Shown here piece after piece: positions 16,883 to 26,243 of a DNA stretch of 64,000 nucleotides. Origin of the DNA: an uncultured bacterium (GTDB lineage: Bacteria; Bacillota; Clostridia; Oscillospirales; Oscillospiraceae). The notes beneath the pieces are model-generated. The model had not been told where the DNA came from. It saw only the letters and a list, made by a program, of their open reading frames with translations, and did no database searches. The translations under genes were made by a program, and so were the position numbers. Where the stretch lies: the NCBI GenBank assembly GCA_947383145.1, contig CANDCH010000002.1:174204-238203 (forward strand), written 5' to 3'. Position 1 is the stretch's first letter. Each line of letters starts with the position of its first letter.

Positions 16883-17584
16883 CTATCCGCCCAGGTACGC
16901 CTTTTTGACCGCCTCATTGTGGAGCAGGTCGTCCCCGGTGCCGGTGGCCACGATCTTGCCCGTCTCCAGCACGTAGCCCCGGTCGGCCACGCTGAGGGCC
17001 ATCCGGGCGTTCTGCTCCACCAGAAGAATGGTAACGCCCGCCTTGTGCAGGGACTTGACGATGTCGAAAATCTGCTCCACCAGGATGGGGGCCAGACCCA
17101 TGGAGGGCTCGTCCAGCATGAGCAGCTTGGGGTTGGACATAAGTCCCCGGCCCATGGCCAGCATCTGCTGCTCGCCGCCGGACAGGGTGCCCGCCACCTG
17201 CTTCCGGCGCTCCTTCAGCCGGGGGAACTGCTGGTACACCCGCTCCAGATTGGGGTCCACACTGGCGCGGGGCTGGGTGTACGCCCCCATCTCCAGATTC
17301 TCCTCCACCGTCATCTGCTGGAAGATGCGCCGCCCCTCGGGGACGTGGGCCATGCCCAGCTCCACCACCTTGTGGGGCGGAACGGAGGCCAGGTTTTTGT
17401 CCAGGAACTGGATGGAGCCGGTGCGGGTGTGGAGCAGGCCGCACACCGTGTTCAAAATGGTGGACTTTCCCGCGCCGTTGGCCCCGATGAGGGTGACCAC
17501 CTCCCCGTCGTTGACCTGGAAGGACACCCCTTTGATGGCGTGGATGGCGCCGTAGTACACGTTGATGTCGTTGACTGTCAGCAT
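16883..17584 (-). CDS. livF: Branched-chain amino acid ABC transporter ATP-binding protein LivF
   Basis: 233 residues from the ATG at 17584, preceded by GAGGAGG. Walker A GANGAGKST, signature TLSGGEQQMLAMGRGL, Walker B LLMLDEPSMGLAP and H-loop LVEQNA. The GAHVPEGR-like segment (MAHVPEGRRIFQ) is the LivF hallmark. One of two ATPases powering import of Leu/Ile/Val or related amino acids. Last gene of livJHMGF; a family-A repeat follows at the stop codon. Confidence 0.95.
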   Translation of the reverse strand: MLTVNDINVYYGAIHAIKGVSFQVNDGEVVTLIGANGAGKSTILNTVCGLLHTRTGSIQFLDKNLASVPPHKVVELGMAHVPEGRRIFQQMTVEENLEMGAYTQPRASVDPNLERVYQQFPRLKERRKQVAGTLSGGEQQMLAMGRGLMSNPKLLMLDEPSMGLAPILVEQIFDIVKSLHKAGVTILLVEQNARMALSVADRGYVLETGKIVATGTGDDLLHNEAVKKAYLGG

Positions 17585-17597
17585 ATTCGCGCCCTCC

Positions 17598-18446
17598 TCA
17601 CTGCTGCTTGCCCAGGTAGGCCTCGATGACCGTGGGGTTGGACTGGATCTCCTCCGCCGTCCCCTTGGCGATGATCTGTCCGAAGTTGAGCACACAGATG
17701 CCCTCGCAGATGCCCATGACCAGGCTCATGTCGTGCTCGATGAGCATGATGGCGATCTGGAAGGTGTCCCGGATTTTCACGATATTCTCCATCAGTTCCG
17801 CCGTCTCCGAGGGATTCATGCCCGCCGCGGGCTCGTCCAGAAGCAGCAGGGAGGGGTTGGTGGCCAGGGCCCGGACGATCTCCAGCCGCCGCTGCGCCCC
17901 GTAGGGCAGGGAGCCCGCCTGGTGGCCAGCCAGGTCCTGCATGTCGAAGATGGACAAAAGCTCCAGCGCCCGCTCGTGGGCGGCCCTCTCCTGCCGCCAG
18001 TACTTGGGCAGGCGGAGGATGCCGGAGAACATGGAGTACTTCTCCTGGTTGTGCAGGCCGATTTTCACATTGTCCTCCACCGTCAGGTTGCTGAACAGGC
18101 GGATGTTCTGGAAGGTGCGGGCGATGCCCATGCGGTTCACCTGGGCGGGGGTCTTGCCGTGGGTGTCCAGGCCGTCCAGCAGGATGGTGCCCCGGGTGGG
18201 CTGGTACACCTTGGTCAACAGGTTGAACACGGTGGTCTTGCCCGCGCCGTTGGGGCCGATGAGCCCCGCGATCTCCGTGCGGCCCACGGTGATGTTGAAC
18301 TCGTTGACGGCGGTGAGCCCGCCGAAGTCTATCCCCAGGTGGCTGCACTCCAGAATGGGGGACTTGCCCAGGTCCCGCTCCGGGATGATGGACACGCTGG
18401 GCACGGGCACCATTTTGCCCTTTTGAAACTGCTTCTTCTCAGCCAT
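17598..18446 (-). CDS. livG: Branched-chain amino acid ABC transporter ATP-binding protein LivG
   Basis: 282 residues. Walker A GPNGAGKTT, the LivG-specific ARTFQNIRLF Q-loop, signature LPYGAQRRLEIVRAL, Walker B LLLDEPAAGMNPSE and IEHDMSLVMGI H-loop. Slightly longer N-terminus than usual (about 25 extra residues, KKQFQKGKMVPVPSV). Its start overlaps the livM stop by 8 bases. Partner of LivF. Confidence 0.95.
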   Translation of the reverse strand: MAEKKQFQKGKMVPVPSVSIIPERDLGKSPILECSHLGIDFGGLTAVNEFNITVGRTEIAGLIGPNGAGKTTVFNLLTKVYQPTRGTILLDGLDTHGKTPAQVNRMGIARTFQNIRLFSNLTVEDNVKIGLHNQEKYSMFSGILRLPKYWRQERAAHERALELLSIFDMQDLAGHQAGSLPYGAQRRLEIVRALATNPSLLLLDEPAAGMNPSETAELMENIVKIRDTFQIAIMLIEHDMSLVMGICEGICVLNFGQIIAKGTAEEIQSNPTVIEAYLGKQQ

Positions 18447-19491
18447 TGCCCGCGGCCCCCTTTCGCTTGGGAATGACCCGGCCCACCAGTATTTTGAGCC
18501 GCTCGTTGTTGGTGGCCAGCATGACCAGGATCAGAATGATGGCGTAGATCAACATACGGTACTCGGCGATGTCCCAGGCCCGCAGCGTCTCCGGCAGGAT
18601 GTAGAGCAGGGCGGCGGCGATGATGGACCCCCGGATGGAGCCCAGCCCGCCCAGCACCACGAAGACCAGCACCAGGATGGAGGTGTTGAAGTTGAATTTG
18701 GAGGCCACGGTGGAGGAGTAGTTCAGCCCCCACAGGGCTCCGGCGGCCCCCGCCAGGGCGGCGGAGGTGACGAAAGCCATCAGCTTATATTTGGTCGTGT
18801 TGATGCCCACGCTCTCCGCGGCGATGCGGTTGTCCCGCAGGGCCATGATGGCCCTGCCGGAGCGGCTGTTCACCAGGTTCTGCACCACCAGGAGGGTAAT
18901 CATGATGAGCACAAACCCGGCGGTGAAGGAGGCCAGCTTCGTGACGCCCACCGCCCCCATGGGACCCTTGATGATGGCGGTGCCGTCGGCGGCCAGATCG
19001 AAGCGCTCCTTGCTGGCGGCAAGGTGGATGCCACGGCTGTCCACCCCCACGTAGAGCACCATGATGATGTTCTGGATGATCTGCCCGAAAGCCAGGGTGA
19101 CGATGGCCAGGTAATCGCCCTGGAGGCGGAGCACCGGCACGCCCACGATGACGCCGCCCAGCGCCCCGAACACCGCCCCCACCGCCATGGACGCCGCCAG
19201 CCGGGCAGGGGCCATGGGAATGGCGCCTTGCAGCAGAATGGAGGCCGTGATGCCCGAGAAGGCCCCCAGGCTCATGAAGCCGCCGTGGCCCAGGCTGAGC
19301 TCGCCCAGGATGCCCACCGTCAGGTTGAGGGACACCGCCATCACAATGTAGCAGCAGGCGGGCACCAGCAGGGACTGGAGGGAGTTGGACAGCCTGCCCA
19401 TGCCCAGCAGAAGCTGGATGACGGCAAAGGCGGCGATGACAATGCCGTAGTTGATAAACCCGTTGAGGGAGTTTTTGTTGATTTTCTTCAT
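18439..19491 (-). CDS. livM: Branched-chain amino acid ABC transporter permease LivM
   Basis: 350 residues with about ten membrane segments. The permease signature is present as GELSLGHGGFMSLGAF, with the EAA-type loop ALRDNRIAAESVGINTTKYKL facing LivG/LivF. It lies 7 bases downstream of livH and overlaps livG. Forms the channel with LivH. Confidence 0.94.
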   Translation of the reverse strand: MKKINKNSLNGFINYGIVIAAFAVIQLLLGMGRLSNSLQSLLVPACCYIVMAVSLNLTVGILGELSLGHGGFMSLGAFSGITASILLQGAIPMAPARLAASMAVGAVFGALGGVIVGVPVLRLQGDYLAIVTLAFGQIIQNIIMVLYVGVDSRGIHLAASKERFDLAADGTAIIKGPMGAVGVTKLASFTAGFVLIMITLLVVQNLVNSRSGRAIMALRDNRIAAESVGINTTKYKLMAFVTSAALAGAAGALWGLNYSSTVASKFNFNTSILVLVFVVLGGLGSIRGSIIAAALLYILPETLRAWDIAEYRMLIYAIILILVMLATNNERLKILVGRVIPKRKGAAGNG

Positions 19492-19498
19492 GGCCGCC

Positions 19499-20401
19499 TC
19501 ACACTTTCTCGGGCACGTACCTGCCCATGAGTCCGGCGGGCTTTACCAGCAGCACGATGATGAGCACCGCGAACACCACCGCGTCGGACAGGTCGGTGGA
19601 GATGTACGCCTTGGCGAAGGTCTCGATGACGCCCAGCAGGATGCCCCCCAGAAGGGCCCCGGGGACGGAGCCGATGCCGCCGAACACGGCGGCGGTGAAG
19701 GCCCGGATGCCGGGCAGGGAGCCGGTGGTGGGGGAGAGCACCGGGTAGGCGGAGCACATGAGCACCCCGGCCAGCGCCGCCAGGGCGGAGCCGATGGCGA
19801 AGGTCATGGAGATGGTGGCGTTCACGTCGATGCCCATGAGCTGGGCGGCGGCCTTGTCCTCGGAGCAGGCCCGCATGGCCTTGCCCAGCTTGGTCCCGCC
19901 GGTGAACGCGGTCAGGGCGGCCATCACCACCACGCAGCACACGATGGACAAAACCGCCACGTAGGAGATGGACAGCTGGCCGGGGATCAGCACCAGGCTG
20001 CCCTCCACGATGGGGCGGAAGGTTTTGGTGTCCGCGCCCCACAGGAGCTGGGCGCTGTTTTGCAGCAGGTAGCTGACGCCGATGGCGGTGATGAGCACCG
20101 CCAGGGAGGGGGCGGAGCGCAGGGGCTTGTAGGCCAGACGCTCGATAACGATGCCCAGCGCCGTACACACCACCGCCGCCAGCAGCACCGCCCCCACGGA
20201 CGCGAGGACCGCCGCCTGGGGTGAGAGCCCGGCGGCCCCGCTCATCACGAAGAAGCACACGTAGGCCCCCACCATGATAACGTCGCCGTGGGCGAAGTTC
20301 AGCATTTTGGCGATGCCGTACACCATGGTATAGCCCAGGGCGATGATGGCGTAGATGCTGCCCAGGCTGACGCCGGTGATCACGTTGTTCAGGAAGGACA
20401 T
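19499..20401 (-). CDS. livH: Branched-chain amino acid ABC transporter permease LivH
   Basis: 300 residues from the ATG at 20401, which has AGAGAGGTGAA upstream; an in-frame ATG further upstream is in the intergenic hairpin region. About eight membrane segments. MLNFAHGDVIMVGAY is the diagnostic LivH motif and ACSEDKAAAQLMGID the EAA loop. Separated from livJ by a 200-base gap with hairpins. Confidence 0.94.
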   Translation of the reverse strand: MSFLNNVITGVSLGSIYAIIALGYTMVYGIAKMLNFAHGDVIMVGAYVCFFVMSGAAGLSPQAAVLASVGAVLLAAVVCTALGIVIERLAYKPLRSAPSLAVLITAIGVSYLLQNSAQLLWGADTKTFRPIVEGSLVLIPGQLSISYVAVLSIVCCVVVMAALTAFTGGTKLGKAMRACSEDKAAAQLMGIDVNATISMTFAIGSALAALAGVLMCSAYPVLSPTTGSLPGIRAFTAAVFGGIGSVPGALLGGILLGVIETFAKAYISTDLSDAVVFAVLIIVLLVKPAGLMGRYVPEKV

Positions 20402-20424
20402 TTCTTCACCTCTCTCTAAGAATG

Positions 20425-20599
20425 CGACAGGGCCGCGGCGGGGGAAGAACCCTCCGCCGCGGCTGGATGTCAATGGATGCCGCGCGTCCGCTTTTGCCCG
20501 GGCGGCCGCCGGACGGAGGCCTGCCGCGGATTTTCCAGGGGCTGGCGGCGAACCGGGGCCGAAGCCCTTTTCTGCCTGCCTTTTTTCAGAAAAGGCGGG
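20425..20599 (-). promoter_or_regulatory. livJ-livH intergenic hairpins (partial terminator, includes a diverged family-B repeat)
   Basis: Just after the livJ TAA, GCCTTTTCTG and CAGAAAAGGGC form a stem around an A/G-rich loop, followed by CTTCGGCCCCG; this resembles the family-B repeats. A second GC-rich dyad (GCCGCGGCGG with CCGCCGCGGC) lies at about 20431-20465. Such hairpins usually give more binding-protein than permease mRNA. Confidence 0.55.
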
Positions 20600-21844
20600 T
20601 TACTGCGTGACGTACACGCCGTCCTCCACCTTGACCACCACGGGGGCCTTGGAGACCTCGCCGGTGGTGAGCCACTTCATGCCGGAGCCGGTGAGGCCGT
20701 CCACGGAGAACTGGCCGCCGGTGAACAGGGCGGTGAGGGCGTCGCACAGCTGGGCGCTGTCCATGCTCCCGATGCCGTCGATCTGGCAGCAGGCCTCATA
20801 GATGGCGTACATGCAGTCGTAGCCGTCGGCGGCGAACTGGTTGGGCAGGATGTCGTGGTCCGCCTGGTACTTCTCCACGAAGTTCTTGGTGCGCTCGTCG
20901 GTGCCGGAGGCGTTGAAGGGGGTCATCAGCAGCAGGCCCTCGGCCAGGGACTTGTTGAAGCCCTTCATGTCCAGCATGCCGTCCATGCCGTCGCCGCCGA
21001 AGAAGACGGGGGCGTAGTCCATCTGCTTGGCCTGGGCCAGGATCAGGGAGGCGGGGGTGTAGTAGATGGGCAGGAAAACAAGGTCGGCCCCGGCGTCCTT
21101 GCAGGCGTTGAGCTGCACGGTGTAGTCGGTGGTCTTGTCGTCGGGGAAGGTCTGGGTGGCCACCACCTCCAGGCCCAGCTCCGCGGCCTTGGCGGCGAAG
21201 GCGTCGGCAATGCCGGTGGAGTAGGTGTCGCCGTTGTTGTAGATCACGCCGATCTTGGAGCCCAGGCCCGCGCCCTTCAGGTACTCGGCGGCGGCGGTGC
21301 CCTGGCCGGGATCCGTGAAGCACATCTGGAACACGTTATCCTTCCCGCTGGTCACGTCGGGGGAGGAGGCGGAGGGGGTGAGCTGGAAGTAACGGTCGTT
21401 GAAGGTCTCGGCGGAGACGGCCACGCAGGGCTGGGTGGTGGTGGTGCCGTAGATCACCAAAGGCGCGTCCTTGGCCCAGTCCTTCAGGGAGTTGTAGGCG
21501 GCCACGGCGGTGTCCGCCACGCCGGTGTCGTCCTCAAAGCGGTACTCCAGGCGGACGGGGCCGTTCATGGCGTTGATCTCGTCCACGGCGATCTTCGCGC
21601 CCCAATCGGTGGCGGTGCCGTACTGGGCCAGGTCGCCGGTGATGGGGCCGATGCCGCCCACCTTGACGACGACGGCCTCGCCGCCGCCCTGGTTGTTGTT
21701 GTTCTCCGCGGGCTGGCTGGCCTCGGAGCCCGGCTGGGAGGCCGGGGGCGTGCTGGCCTCGCCGCCCTGGCTGGAGCAGCCCGCCAGCAGGCTGAAGCAC
21801 ATGGCGCCCGCCATGAGCCACGCCGCGAGATTCTTCTTTTTCAT
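20600..21844 (-). CDS. livJ: Branched-chain amino acid ABC transporter substrate-binding lipoprotein LivJ/LivK
   Basis: 414 residues from the ATG at 21844 (AGGAGGAATCC upstream). Type II lipoprotein signal with lipobox LLAGC near residues 18-22, then an Ala/Ser/Gly/Gln-rich linker to about residue 55. The body begins VVKVGGIGPITGDLAQYG, the periplasmic-binding type I fold of Leu/Ile/Val-binding proteins, with the conserved YGTTTTQPCVAVS and FTDPGQGTAAAEYL segments. Anchored outside the membrane, it delivers substrate to LivHM. First gene of the operon. Confidence 0.95.
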   Translation of the reverse strand: MKKKNLAAWLMAGAMCFSLLAGCSSQGGEASTPPASQPGSEASQPAENNNNQGGGEAVVVKVGGIGPITGDLAQYGTATDWGAKIAVDEINAMNGPVRLEYRFEDDTGVADTAVAAYNSLKDWAKDAPLVIYGTTTTQPCVAVSAETFNDRYFQLTPSASSPDVTSGKDNVFQMCFTDPGQGTAAAEYLKGAGLGSKIGVIYNNGDTYSTGIADAFAAKAAELGLEVVATQTFPDDKTTDYTVQLNACKDAGADLVFLPIYYTPASLILAQAKQMDYAPVFFGGDGMDGMLDMKGFNKSLAEGLLLMTPFNASGTDERTKNFVEKYQADHDILPNQFAADGYDCMYAIYEACCQIDGIGSMDSAQLCDALTALFTGGQFSVDGLTGSGMKWLTTGEVSKAPVVVKVEDGVYVTQ

Positions 21845-21929
21845 TCTGGATTCCTCCTGACTATGTGATATCCGCAAAGGGTCCTCTAATATCGAAGGGG
21901 GCACGATTGCGCCCCCCAGATTGTTGACA

Positions 21930-21958
21930 ATTATATACTCGCAATCCCGGGTTGTCAA
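21930..21958 (-). promoter_or_regulatory. livJ: Consensus promoter of the livJHMGF operon
   Basis: Minus strand TTGACA (21958-21953), exactly 17 bases, TATAAT (21935-21930): a perfect sigma-A promoter about 85 bases upstream of livJ. Expression should be strong unless repressed; no clear operator was recognised. Confidence 0.85.
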
Positions 21959-22026
21959 CTGTAAAAACCCACAAGGAGCGAAAAAGGAGAAATGCCGTTA
22001 TATGATATTGTGACGGATATTTGTGC

Positions 22027-22758
22027 TCAGACCACCAGCCCGCCGTTGGGGGCCAGCACCTGTCCGGTGAAAAAGGACGCCTCGTCGGACGCCAGGAAGG
22101 CGATGGCGGCGGCGGCCTCCTCCGCCGTTCCGATGCGGCCCAGGGGGGTCTCGTCCGCCAGGGCGTCCAGGTCCGCCTGGGAGAGCCGGGCGTTCATTTC
22201 CGTGTCAATGACCCCTGGAGCCACGCAGTTCACCCGGATATTGGAGGGCCCGAGTTCCTTGGCCAGGGCCTTGGTATAGGCGATCACCGCACCCTTCGTG
22301 GCGGAGTAGGCCGCCTCGCAGGAGGCCCCCACCTGCCCCCACATGGAGGACACGGTGATGATGGAGCCGGATTTCCGCTCCAGCATATGGGGCAGCACGG
22401 CCCGGCAGCAGTGGTGGACGCCGTCCACATTGACGGCGAACAAACGCCGCCATTGGTCTTCGTCAATTTGACTGATCAGCCCCTGGCGGGATATCCCGGC
22501 AGAACAAATCAAAATGTCAAGTTGACAAAAATTTTCTAACACATTGTCAACCATTTCCCGGACCTGTCCGGCGTCGGCCACATCCGCCCGGACGCACAGC
22601 GCCGGCGCGCCCAGGGCCTGGAGCTCCCGGACCAGGCTCCGGGCCCGGTCCTGGCTGTGCGCGTAGCCCACGGCCACGCCCCAGCCCCGCCGGGCGCACA
22701 GCCGGGCCGCGGCGGCCCCGATGCCCCGGGACCCGCCGGTAATCAGCGCGTATTTCAT
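22027..22758 (-). CDS. Short-chain dehydrogenase/reductase, FabG-like
   Basis: 243 residues from the ATG at 22758 (GAGGTGCGGC upstream). Classical SDR: cofactor loop TGGSRGIG (7-14), CSAG (86-89), N110, catalytic S138, Y151 and K155 (YSATK). The length and C-terminal GQVLAPNGGLVV agree with 3-oxoacyl-ACP reductase FabG or a related SDR; the usual FabG ending is GQVL-x-V-(D/N)GG. It stands alone without fatty-acid genes, so the exact substrate is uncertain. Confidence 0.85.
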   Translation of the reverse strand: MKYALITGGSRGIGAAAARLCARRGWGVAVGYAHSQDRARSLVRELQALGAPALCVRADVADAGQVREMVDNVLENFCQLDILICSAGISRQGLISQIDEDQWRRLFAVNVDGVHHCCRAVLPHMLERKSGSIITVSSMWGQVGASCEAAYSATKGAVIAYTKALAKELGPSNIRVNCVAPGVIDTEMNARLSQADLDALADETPLGRIGTAEEAAAAIAFLASDEASFFTGQVLAPNGGLVV

Positions 22759-22862
22759 GCCGCACCTCCTCTTCCGGCCCGCAGGGGCGGGCCGCCGGTC
22801 CAGTGTAGCCCATAGGCGGGCGGAAGTCAATAGGAAAGACGGCGGCAAAACGGCGCAGCCCA

Positions 22863-22892
22863 TTGACAAGAGCGCGCCTCGCCGAATATAAT
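22863..22892 (+). promoter_or_regulatory. Promoter of the chemoreceptor gene
   Basis: TTGACA (22863-22868), 18-base spacer, TATAAT (22887-22892), about 60 bases before the ATG. Confidence 0.8.
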
Positions 22893-22953
22893 AGGAGTTG
22901 GCGGCGCCGGGGGACGGCGCGGCCAGTATCACAATGTTAGAGGTGTTTGAGAG

Positions 22954-24927
22954 ATGAAGAGCATCCGGAAGAAGATCACGGTGTGCCTGATGGCGACAGT
23001 TGTGACGGCGCTGGTCCTGGTGGGGGCCACCAGCATCGCGCTCAATTACCGAAGCACCATCTCCACGGTGGGGCAGATGATGGGCGAGACCGCCTTGCTG
23101 GCGGCGGAGCGGGTGGAGCAGGAGCTGACCGCCTACAAGAACGTGGCCATGGACACGGGCTGCATTGCCCAGCTGGCCGACCCCCAGGTTTCCGTGGAGG
23201 CCAAGCGCGCCATTGTGGACGAGCGGGCGGCGATGCACGGCTTTCAGCGGGGAAACATCATCGGCGCGGATGGATACAGCATTTTTGACGGCAAGGACTA
23301 CTCCGACCGGGAGTATGTGCAGCAGGCCATGAAGGGCGTGGTGTACGTGTCCGAGCCCCTGGTGAGCAAGATCACCGGGGAGCTGACCATCATGGTGGCC
23401 GCACCCCTTTACGAGGGGGGGAGCCAGGGCGCCGGGATTGTGGGCGTGGTGTACTTCGTGCCGCCGGAGACCTTCCTGAACGACATCGTCTCCTCCATCC
23501 AGGTGAGCCCCAACAGCCGCGCCTATATGATTAACAAAAACGGCGACACCATCGCCGACGTCACCCTGGACACCATCACCACCCAGAACGTGGAGCTGGA
23601 GGCCCAGAGCGACCGCTCCCTGAGGGGGCGGGCCGCCATTCACGCCGAGATGCGCCAGGGAAAGAACGGCTTCGGCAGCTTCCAGGCCTCCGACGGCCCC
23701 CGTTACGCGGCCTACGCCCCGGTGAACGGCACCGACGGCTGGAGTCTGGCCGTCACCGCCATGAAAAAGGACTATCTCGCCGATACATACATGGGCATTC
23801 TGATTGATATTCTGGTCGTCGTGGCCTCCGGTCTGGCCTCCATCGTGGTGGCCCTGAAGCTGTCCGCCAACATCAGCGACCCCATGCGGGCGGTGTGCCA
23901 GCGGATGAAGCTGCTGGTGGAGGGCGACCTGAGCGCCCCCGTTCCCCAGGCCACCGGCCGGGATGAGACGGCCCAGCTCACCCAGGCCACGGCGGACATG
24001 GTGGAGGGGCTGAGCACCATCATCAGCGACATCAAATATCTGCTCACCGAGATGGCGGGGAAGAATTTTGACATTCAGTCCGCCCACCGGGAGGCCTATG
24101 TGGGCGAGTTCCAGAGTATTTTGCAGTCCATGCGCAACCTGAAGGTGGAGCTGAGCGGCACCATGCGGCAGATCGACTCCGCCGCGGGGCAGGTGTCCTC
24201 CGCCAGCGCCCAGGTGTCCACCGGGGCCCAGACCCTGAGCCAGGGCTCCATGGAGCAGGCCAGCGCCGTGGAGGAGCTGGCGGCCACCGTCAACGAGATC
24301 TCCGCCAGCGCCAAAAAGACCTCCGCCGCCGCCGAGCAGGCGGGCCAGTTCGTGGGTCAGGCCGGGGCCCAGCTTGGCACCAGCGTGGAGTACGTCAAGG
24401 ACCTGAACGCGGCCATGGAGAAAATCTCCCACTCCTCCGAGGAGATCTCCAAGATCATCGCCGCCATTGAGAACATCGCCTTCCAGACCAACATTCTTGC
24501 CCTCAACGCCGCCGTGGAGGCCGCACGGGCGGGCAGCGCGGGCAAGGGCTTCGCGGTGGTGGCCGACGAGGTGCGCAATCTGGCCCAGAAGTCCGACGAG
24601 GCCGCCAAGGCCACCAAGGAGCTCATCGGCGGCTCCATCGCCGCCGTCAGCGAGGGCGGCGGCGCGGTGAACCGGGTCACCCAGTCCCTGGAGCAGACCA
24701 GCGTCTACGCCGGCCACGTCGCCGCCCAGATGGACATCGTGGTGAGCGCGGTGACCAACCAGACCGAGTCCATCGCCCAGGTGACGGAGGGCATCGAGCA
24801 GATCTCCAGCGTGGTGCAGACCAACTCCGCCACCGCCGAGGAGAGCGCCGCCGCCAGCCAGGAGCTGTCCGCCGAGGCGGCGGGACTGAAGCAGCTGGTG
24901 GACGAGTTCACCCTGGCCAGGGATTGA
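22954..24927 (+). CDS. Methyl-accepting chemotaxis protein with dCache-type sensor
   Basis: 657 residues. Membrane segment at about 11-33, an extracellular dCache-like ligand domain to about 280 ([17 protein letters not shown] and [16 protein letters not shown] are typical), a second membrane segment at about 282-302, HAMP region to about 360, and a long coiled-coil signalling domain. The hairpin tip ([19 protein letters not shown], around 512-530) is complete, so it should contact CheA/CheW. It is an orphan: no che or flagellar genes are in the window. Confidence 0.93.
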   Translation: MKSIRKKITVCLMATVVTALVLVGATSIALNYRSTISTVGQMMGETALLAAERVEQELTAYKNVAMDTGCIAQLADPQVSVEAKRAIVDERAAMHGFQRGNIIGADGYSIFDGKDYSDREYVQQAMKGVVYVSEPLVSKITGELTIMVAAPLYEGGSQGAGIVGVVYFVPPETFLNDIVSSIQVSPNSRAYMINKNGDTIADVTLDTITTQNVELEAQSDRSLRGRAAIHAEMRQGKNGFGSFQASDGPRYAAYAPVNGTDGWSLAVTAMKKDYLADTYMGILIDILVVVASGLASIVVALKLSANISDPMRAVCQRMKLLVEGDLSAPVPQATGRDETAQLTQATADMVEGLSTIISDIKYLLTEMAGKNFDIQSAHREAYVGEFQSILQSMRNLKVELSGTMRQIDSAAGQVSSASAQVSTGAQTLSQGSMEQASAVEELAATVNEISASAKKTSAAAEQAGQFVGQAGAQLGTSVEYVKDLNAAMEKISHSSEEISKIIAAIENIAFQTNILALNAAVEAARAGSAGKGFAVVADEVRNLAQKSDEAAKATKELIGGSIAAVSEGGGAVNRVTQSLEQTSVYAGHVAAQMDIVVSAVTNQTESIAQVTEGIEQISSVVQTNSATAEESAAASQELSAEAAGLKQLVDEFTLARD

Positions 24928-24952
24928 GCGGGACACAGGATACGACGGGAAC

Positions 24953-24980
24953 GCCCCCGGCCTCCTTCGAGGCCGGGGGC
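24953..24980. terminator. Bidirectional terminator between the chemoreceptor and the radical SAM gene
   Basis: GCCCCCGGCCT and AGGCCGGGGGC arms (11 bp, perfect) with a 6-base loop, between convergent genes. Confidence 0.75.
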
Positions 24981-24984
24981 TGTC

Positions 24985-26082
24985 TTACCCTCCCGGGGTC
25001 CGCACCCAGTTCGCCGCCAGCGCCAGCAGGGGGGGCAGGAGCCGGTCCAACAGCTCCGCGTACCGGCATACGCCGTTTTCAAAGCAGACGCTGTCCTTCA
25101 TCCGCTTGCACCCCCCGCCGCAGCGGCTGAGATAGCGGCAGCTCCGGCAGGGCTCCGCCTGGGCGTACTCCCGCCCCTCCGTCAGGAAGCTCTGGGCGGC
25201 GAAGGGGCGCGCCTCCTCCCAAACGGACCCCATCCGATAGGGGTCCAGGGCGTAAAAATCGCAGGGGAACAGGCTTCCGTCGGCCTCCACCACGTTCTGG
25301 ACGGCGCAGCGCCCGGTAATCCCGCAGGCGGTGGCCCGGCCCAGCAGAAACTGGTTGATGAGGTCGTCGAACAGCTTGACGCTGACAAACCGTCCCGCCT
25401 CCAGGTCCCGCCGCCACAGGGGAAATAGGCGCTGGTAGAAGCCGGAGAAGCCCCGGGGGGTCAGCGCCCAGGGGGCCGGGGCGTCCGGCGGGGCCAGACA
25501 GGGGATGAACTGCACATAGCCCACCCCCTCCCTTTGCAGCCAGTTCCAGAGCGCCTCGGGGCGGCGGGCGGACTGGGCGGTGAGCACGGCCAGCACGTTG
25601 AAGGGCACCCCATGCCGCCTCAGGAGGTCCATGGCGCGGCGGGCCCGGTCATAGGTGCCCCGGCCCCCGGCGTCCCGCCGGAGGGCGTTGTGGAGCTGGG
25701 GAGCGCCGTCTATGGACAGGCCTGTTAGAACGCCGTGCTCCCGGAAAAGGGCGCACCAGTCCCCGTCCAGCAGCAGGCCGTTGGTCTGAACGGAAAAATC
25801 CACGGGGACGCTCCCCGCCAGCGCCCGCGTCTCGGAAAAAAACCAGCGGTAAAAGTCCAGCCCCGCCAGGGTGGGCTCCCCGCCCTGGAAGGCGAAGGTC
25901 ACGCCGCCGCCGGGCCCCGCCTCCTCCAGGGCGGCCTCCATGAGCCGCCGGGCGGTGTCCCGGGTCATCACGCCATAGGACGCCCTGCCCCGGCGGCCGG
26001 CCACATCCGCGTAAAAGCAGTAGGCGCACCGCATATTGCACTGGCTGGACGCCGGCTTGACCAGATATGAGACGCGCTTCAC
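24985..26082 (-). CDS. Radical SAM/SPASM protein, anaerobic sulfatase-maturase-like
   Basis: 365 residues from a GTG at 26082 with GGGAGGG 6 bases upstream. The radical SAM cluster motif is C15-x3-C19-x2-C22 (CNMRCAYC) and is followed by FAFQGGEPTLAGLDF and SVQTNGLLL, as in anSME enzymes. The C-terminal SPASM cysteines are present (CGITGRCAVQN..LFPCDFYALD..CRSCRYLSRCGGGCKR). anSMEs convert a Cys or Ser of a sulfatase to formylglycine; the same family also modifies peptides. No sulfatase is nearby, so the substrate is unknown. Confidence 0.88.
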   Translation of the reverse strand: MKRVSYLVKPASSQCNMRCAYCFYADVAGRRGRASYGVMTRDTARRLMEAALEEAGPGGGVTFAFQGGEPTLAGLDFYRWFFSETRALAGSVPVDFSVQTNGLLLDGDWCALFREHGVLTGLSIDGAPQLHNALRRDAGGRGTYDRARRAMDLLRRHGVPFNVLAVLTAQSARRPEALWNWLQREGVGYVQFIPCLAPPDAPAPWALTPRGFSGFYQRLFPLWRRDLEAGRFVSVKLFDDLINQFLLGRATACGITGRCAVQNVVEADGSLFPCDFYALDPYRMGSVWEEARPFAAQSFLTEGREYAQAEPCRSCRYLSRCGGGCKRMKDSVCFENGVCRYAELLDRLLPPLLALAANWVRTPGG

Positions 26083-26243
26083 ACCATTCCCTCCCCGGGC
26101 CTGTATTTGCCGGACCAGAAACGCCTGAAATCCGCCGCCCTTTGATACTGCCCCTTGCAATGGCGGCGGAATTGTGCTATATTGATGGGTGAATTTTCTG
26201 CCCCGCGGGGCCTTACACCTCACAAGAAGGGAACGATCTCACC

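Noticed and set aside
22863-24927. Chemoreceptor as evidence of a local motility cluster
   Set aside because: No che, fli or mot gene is nearby; it is an orphan receptor.
22027-24936. A 969-codon minus-strand frame covering both the SDR gene and the chemoreceptor region
   Set aside because: Only its last 243 codons encode a protein (the SDR); the rest is the antisense shadow of the chemoreceptor gene.
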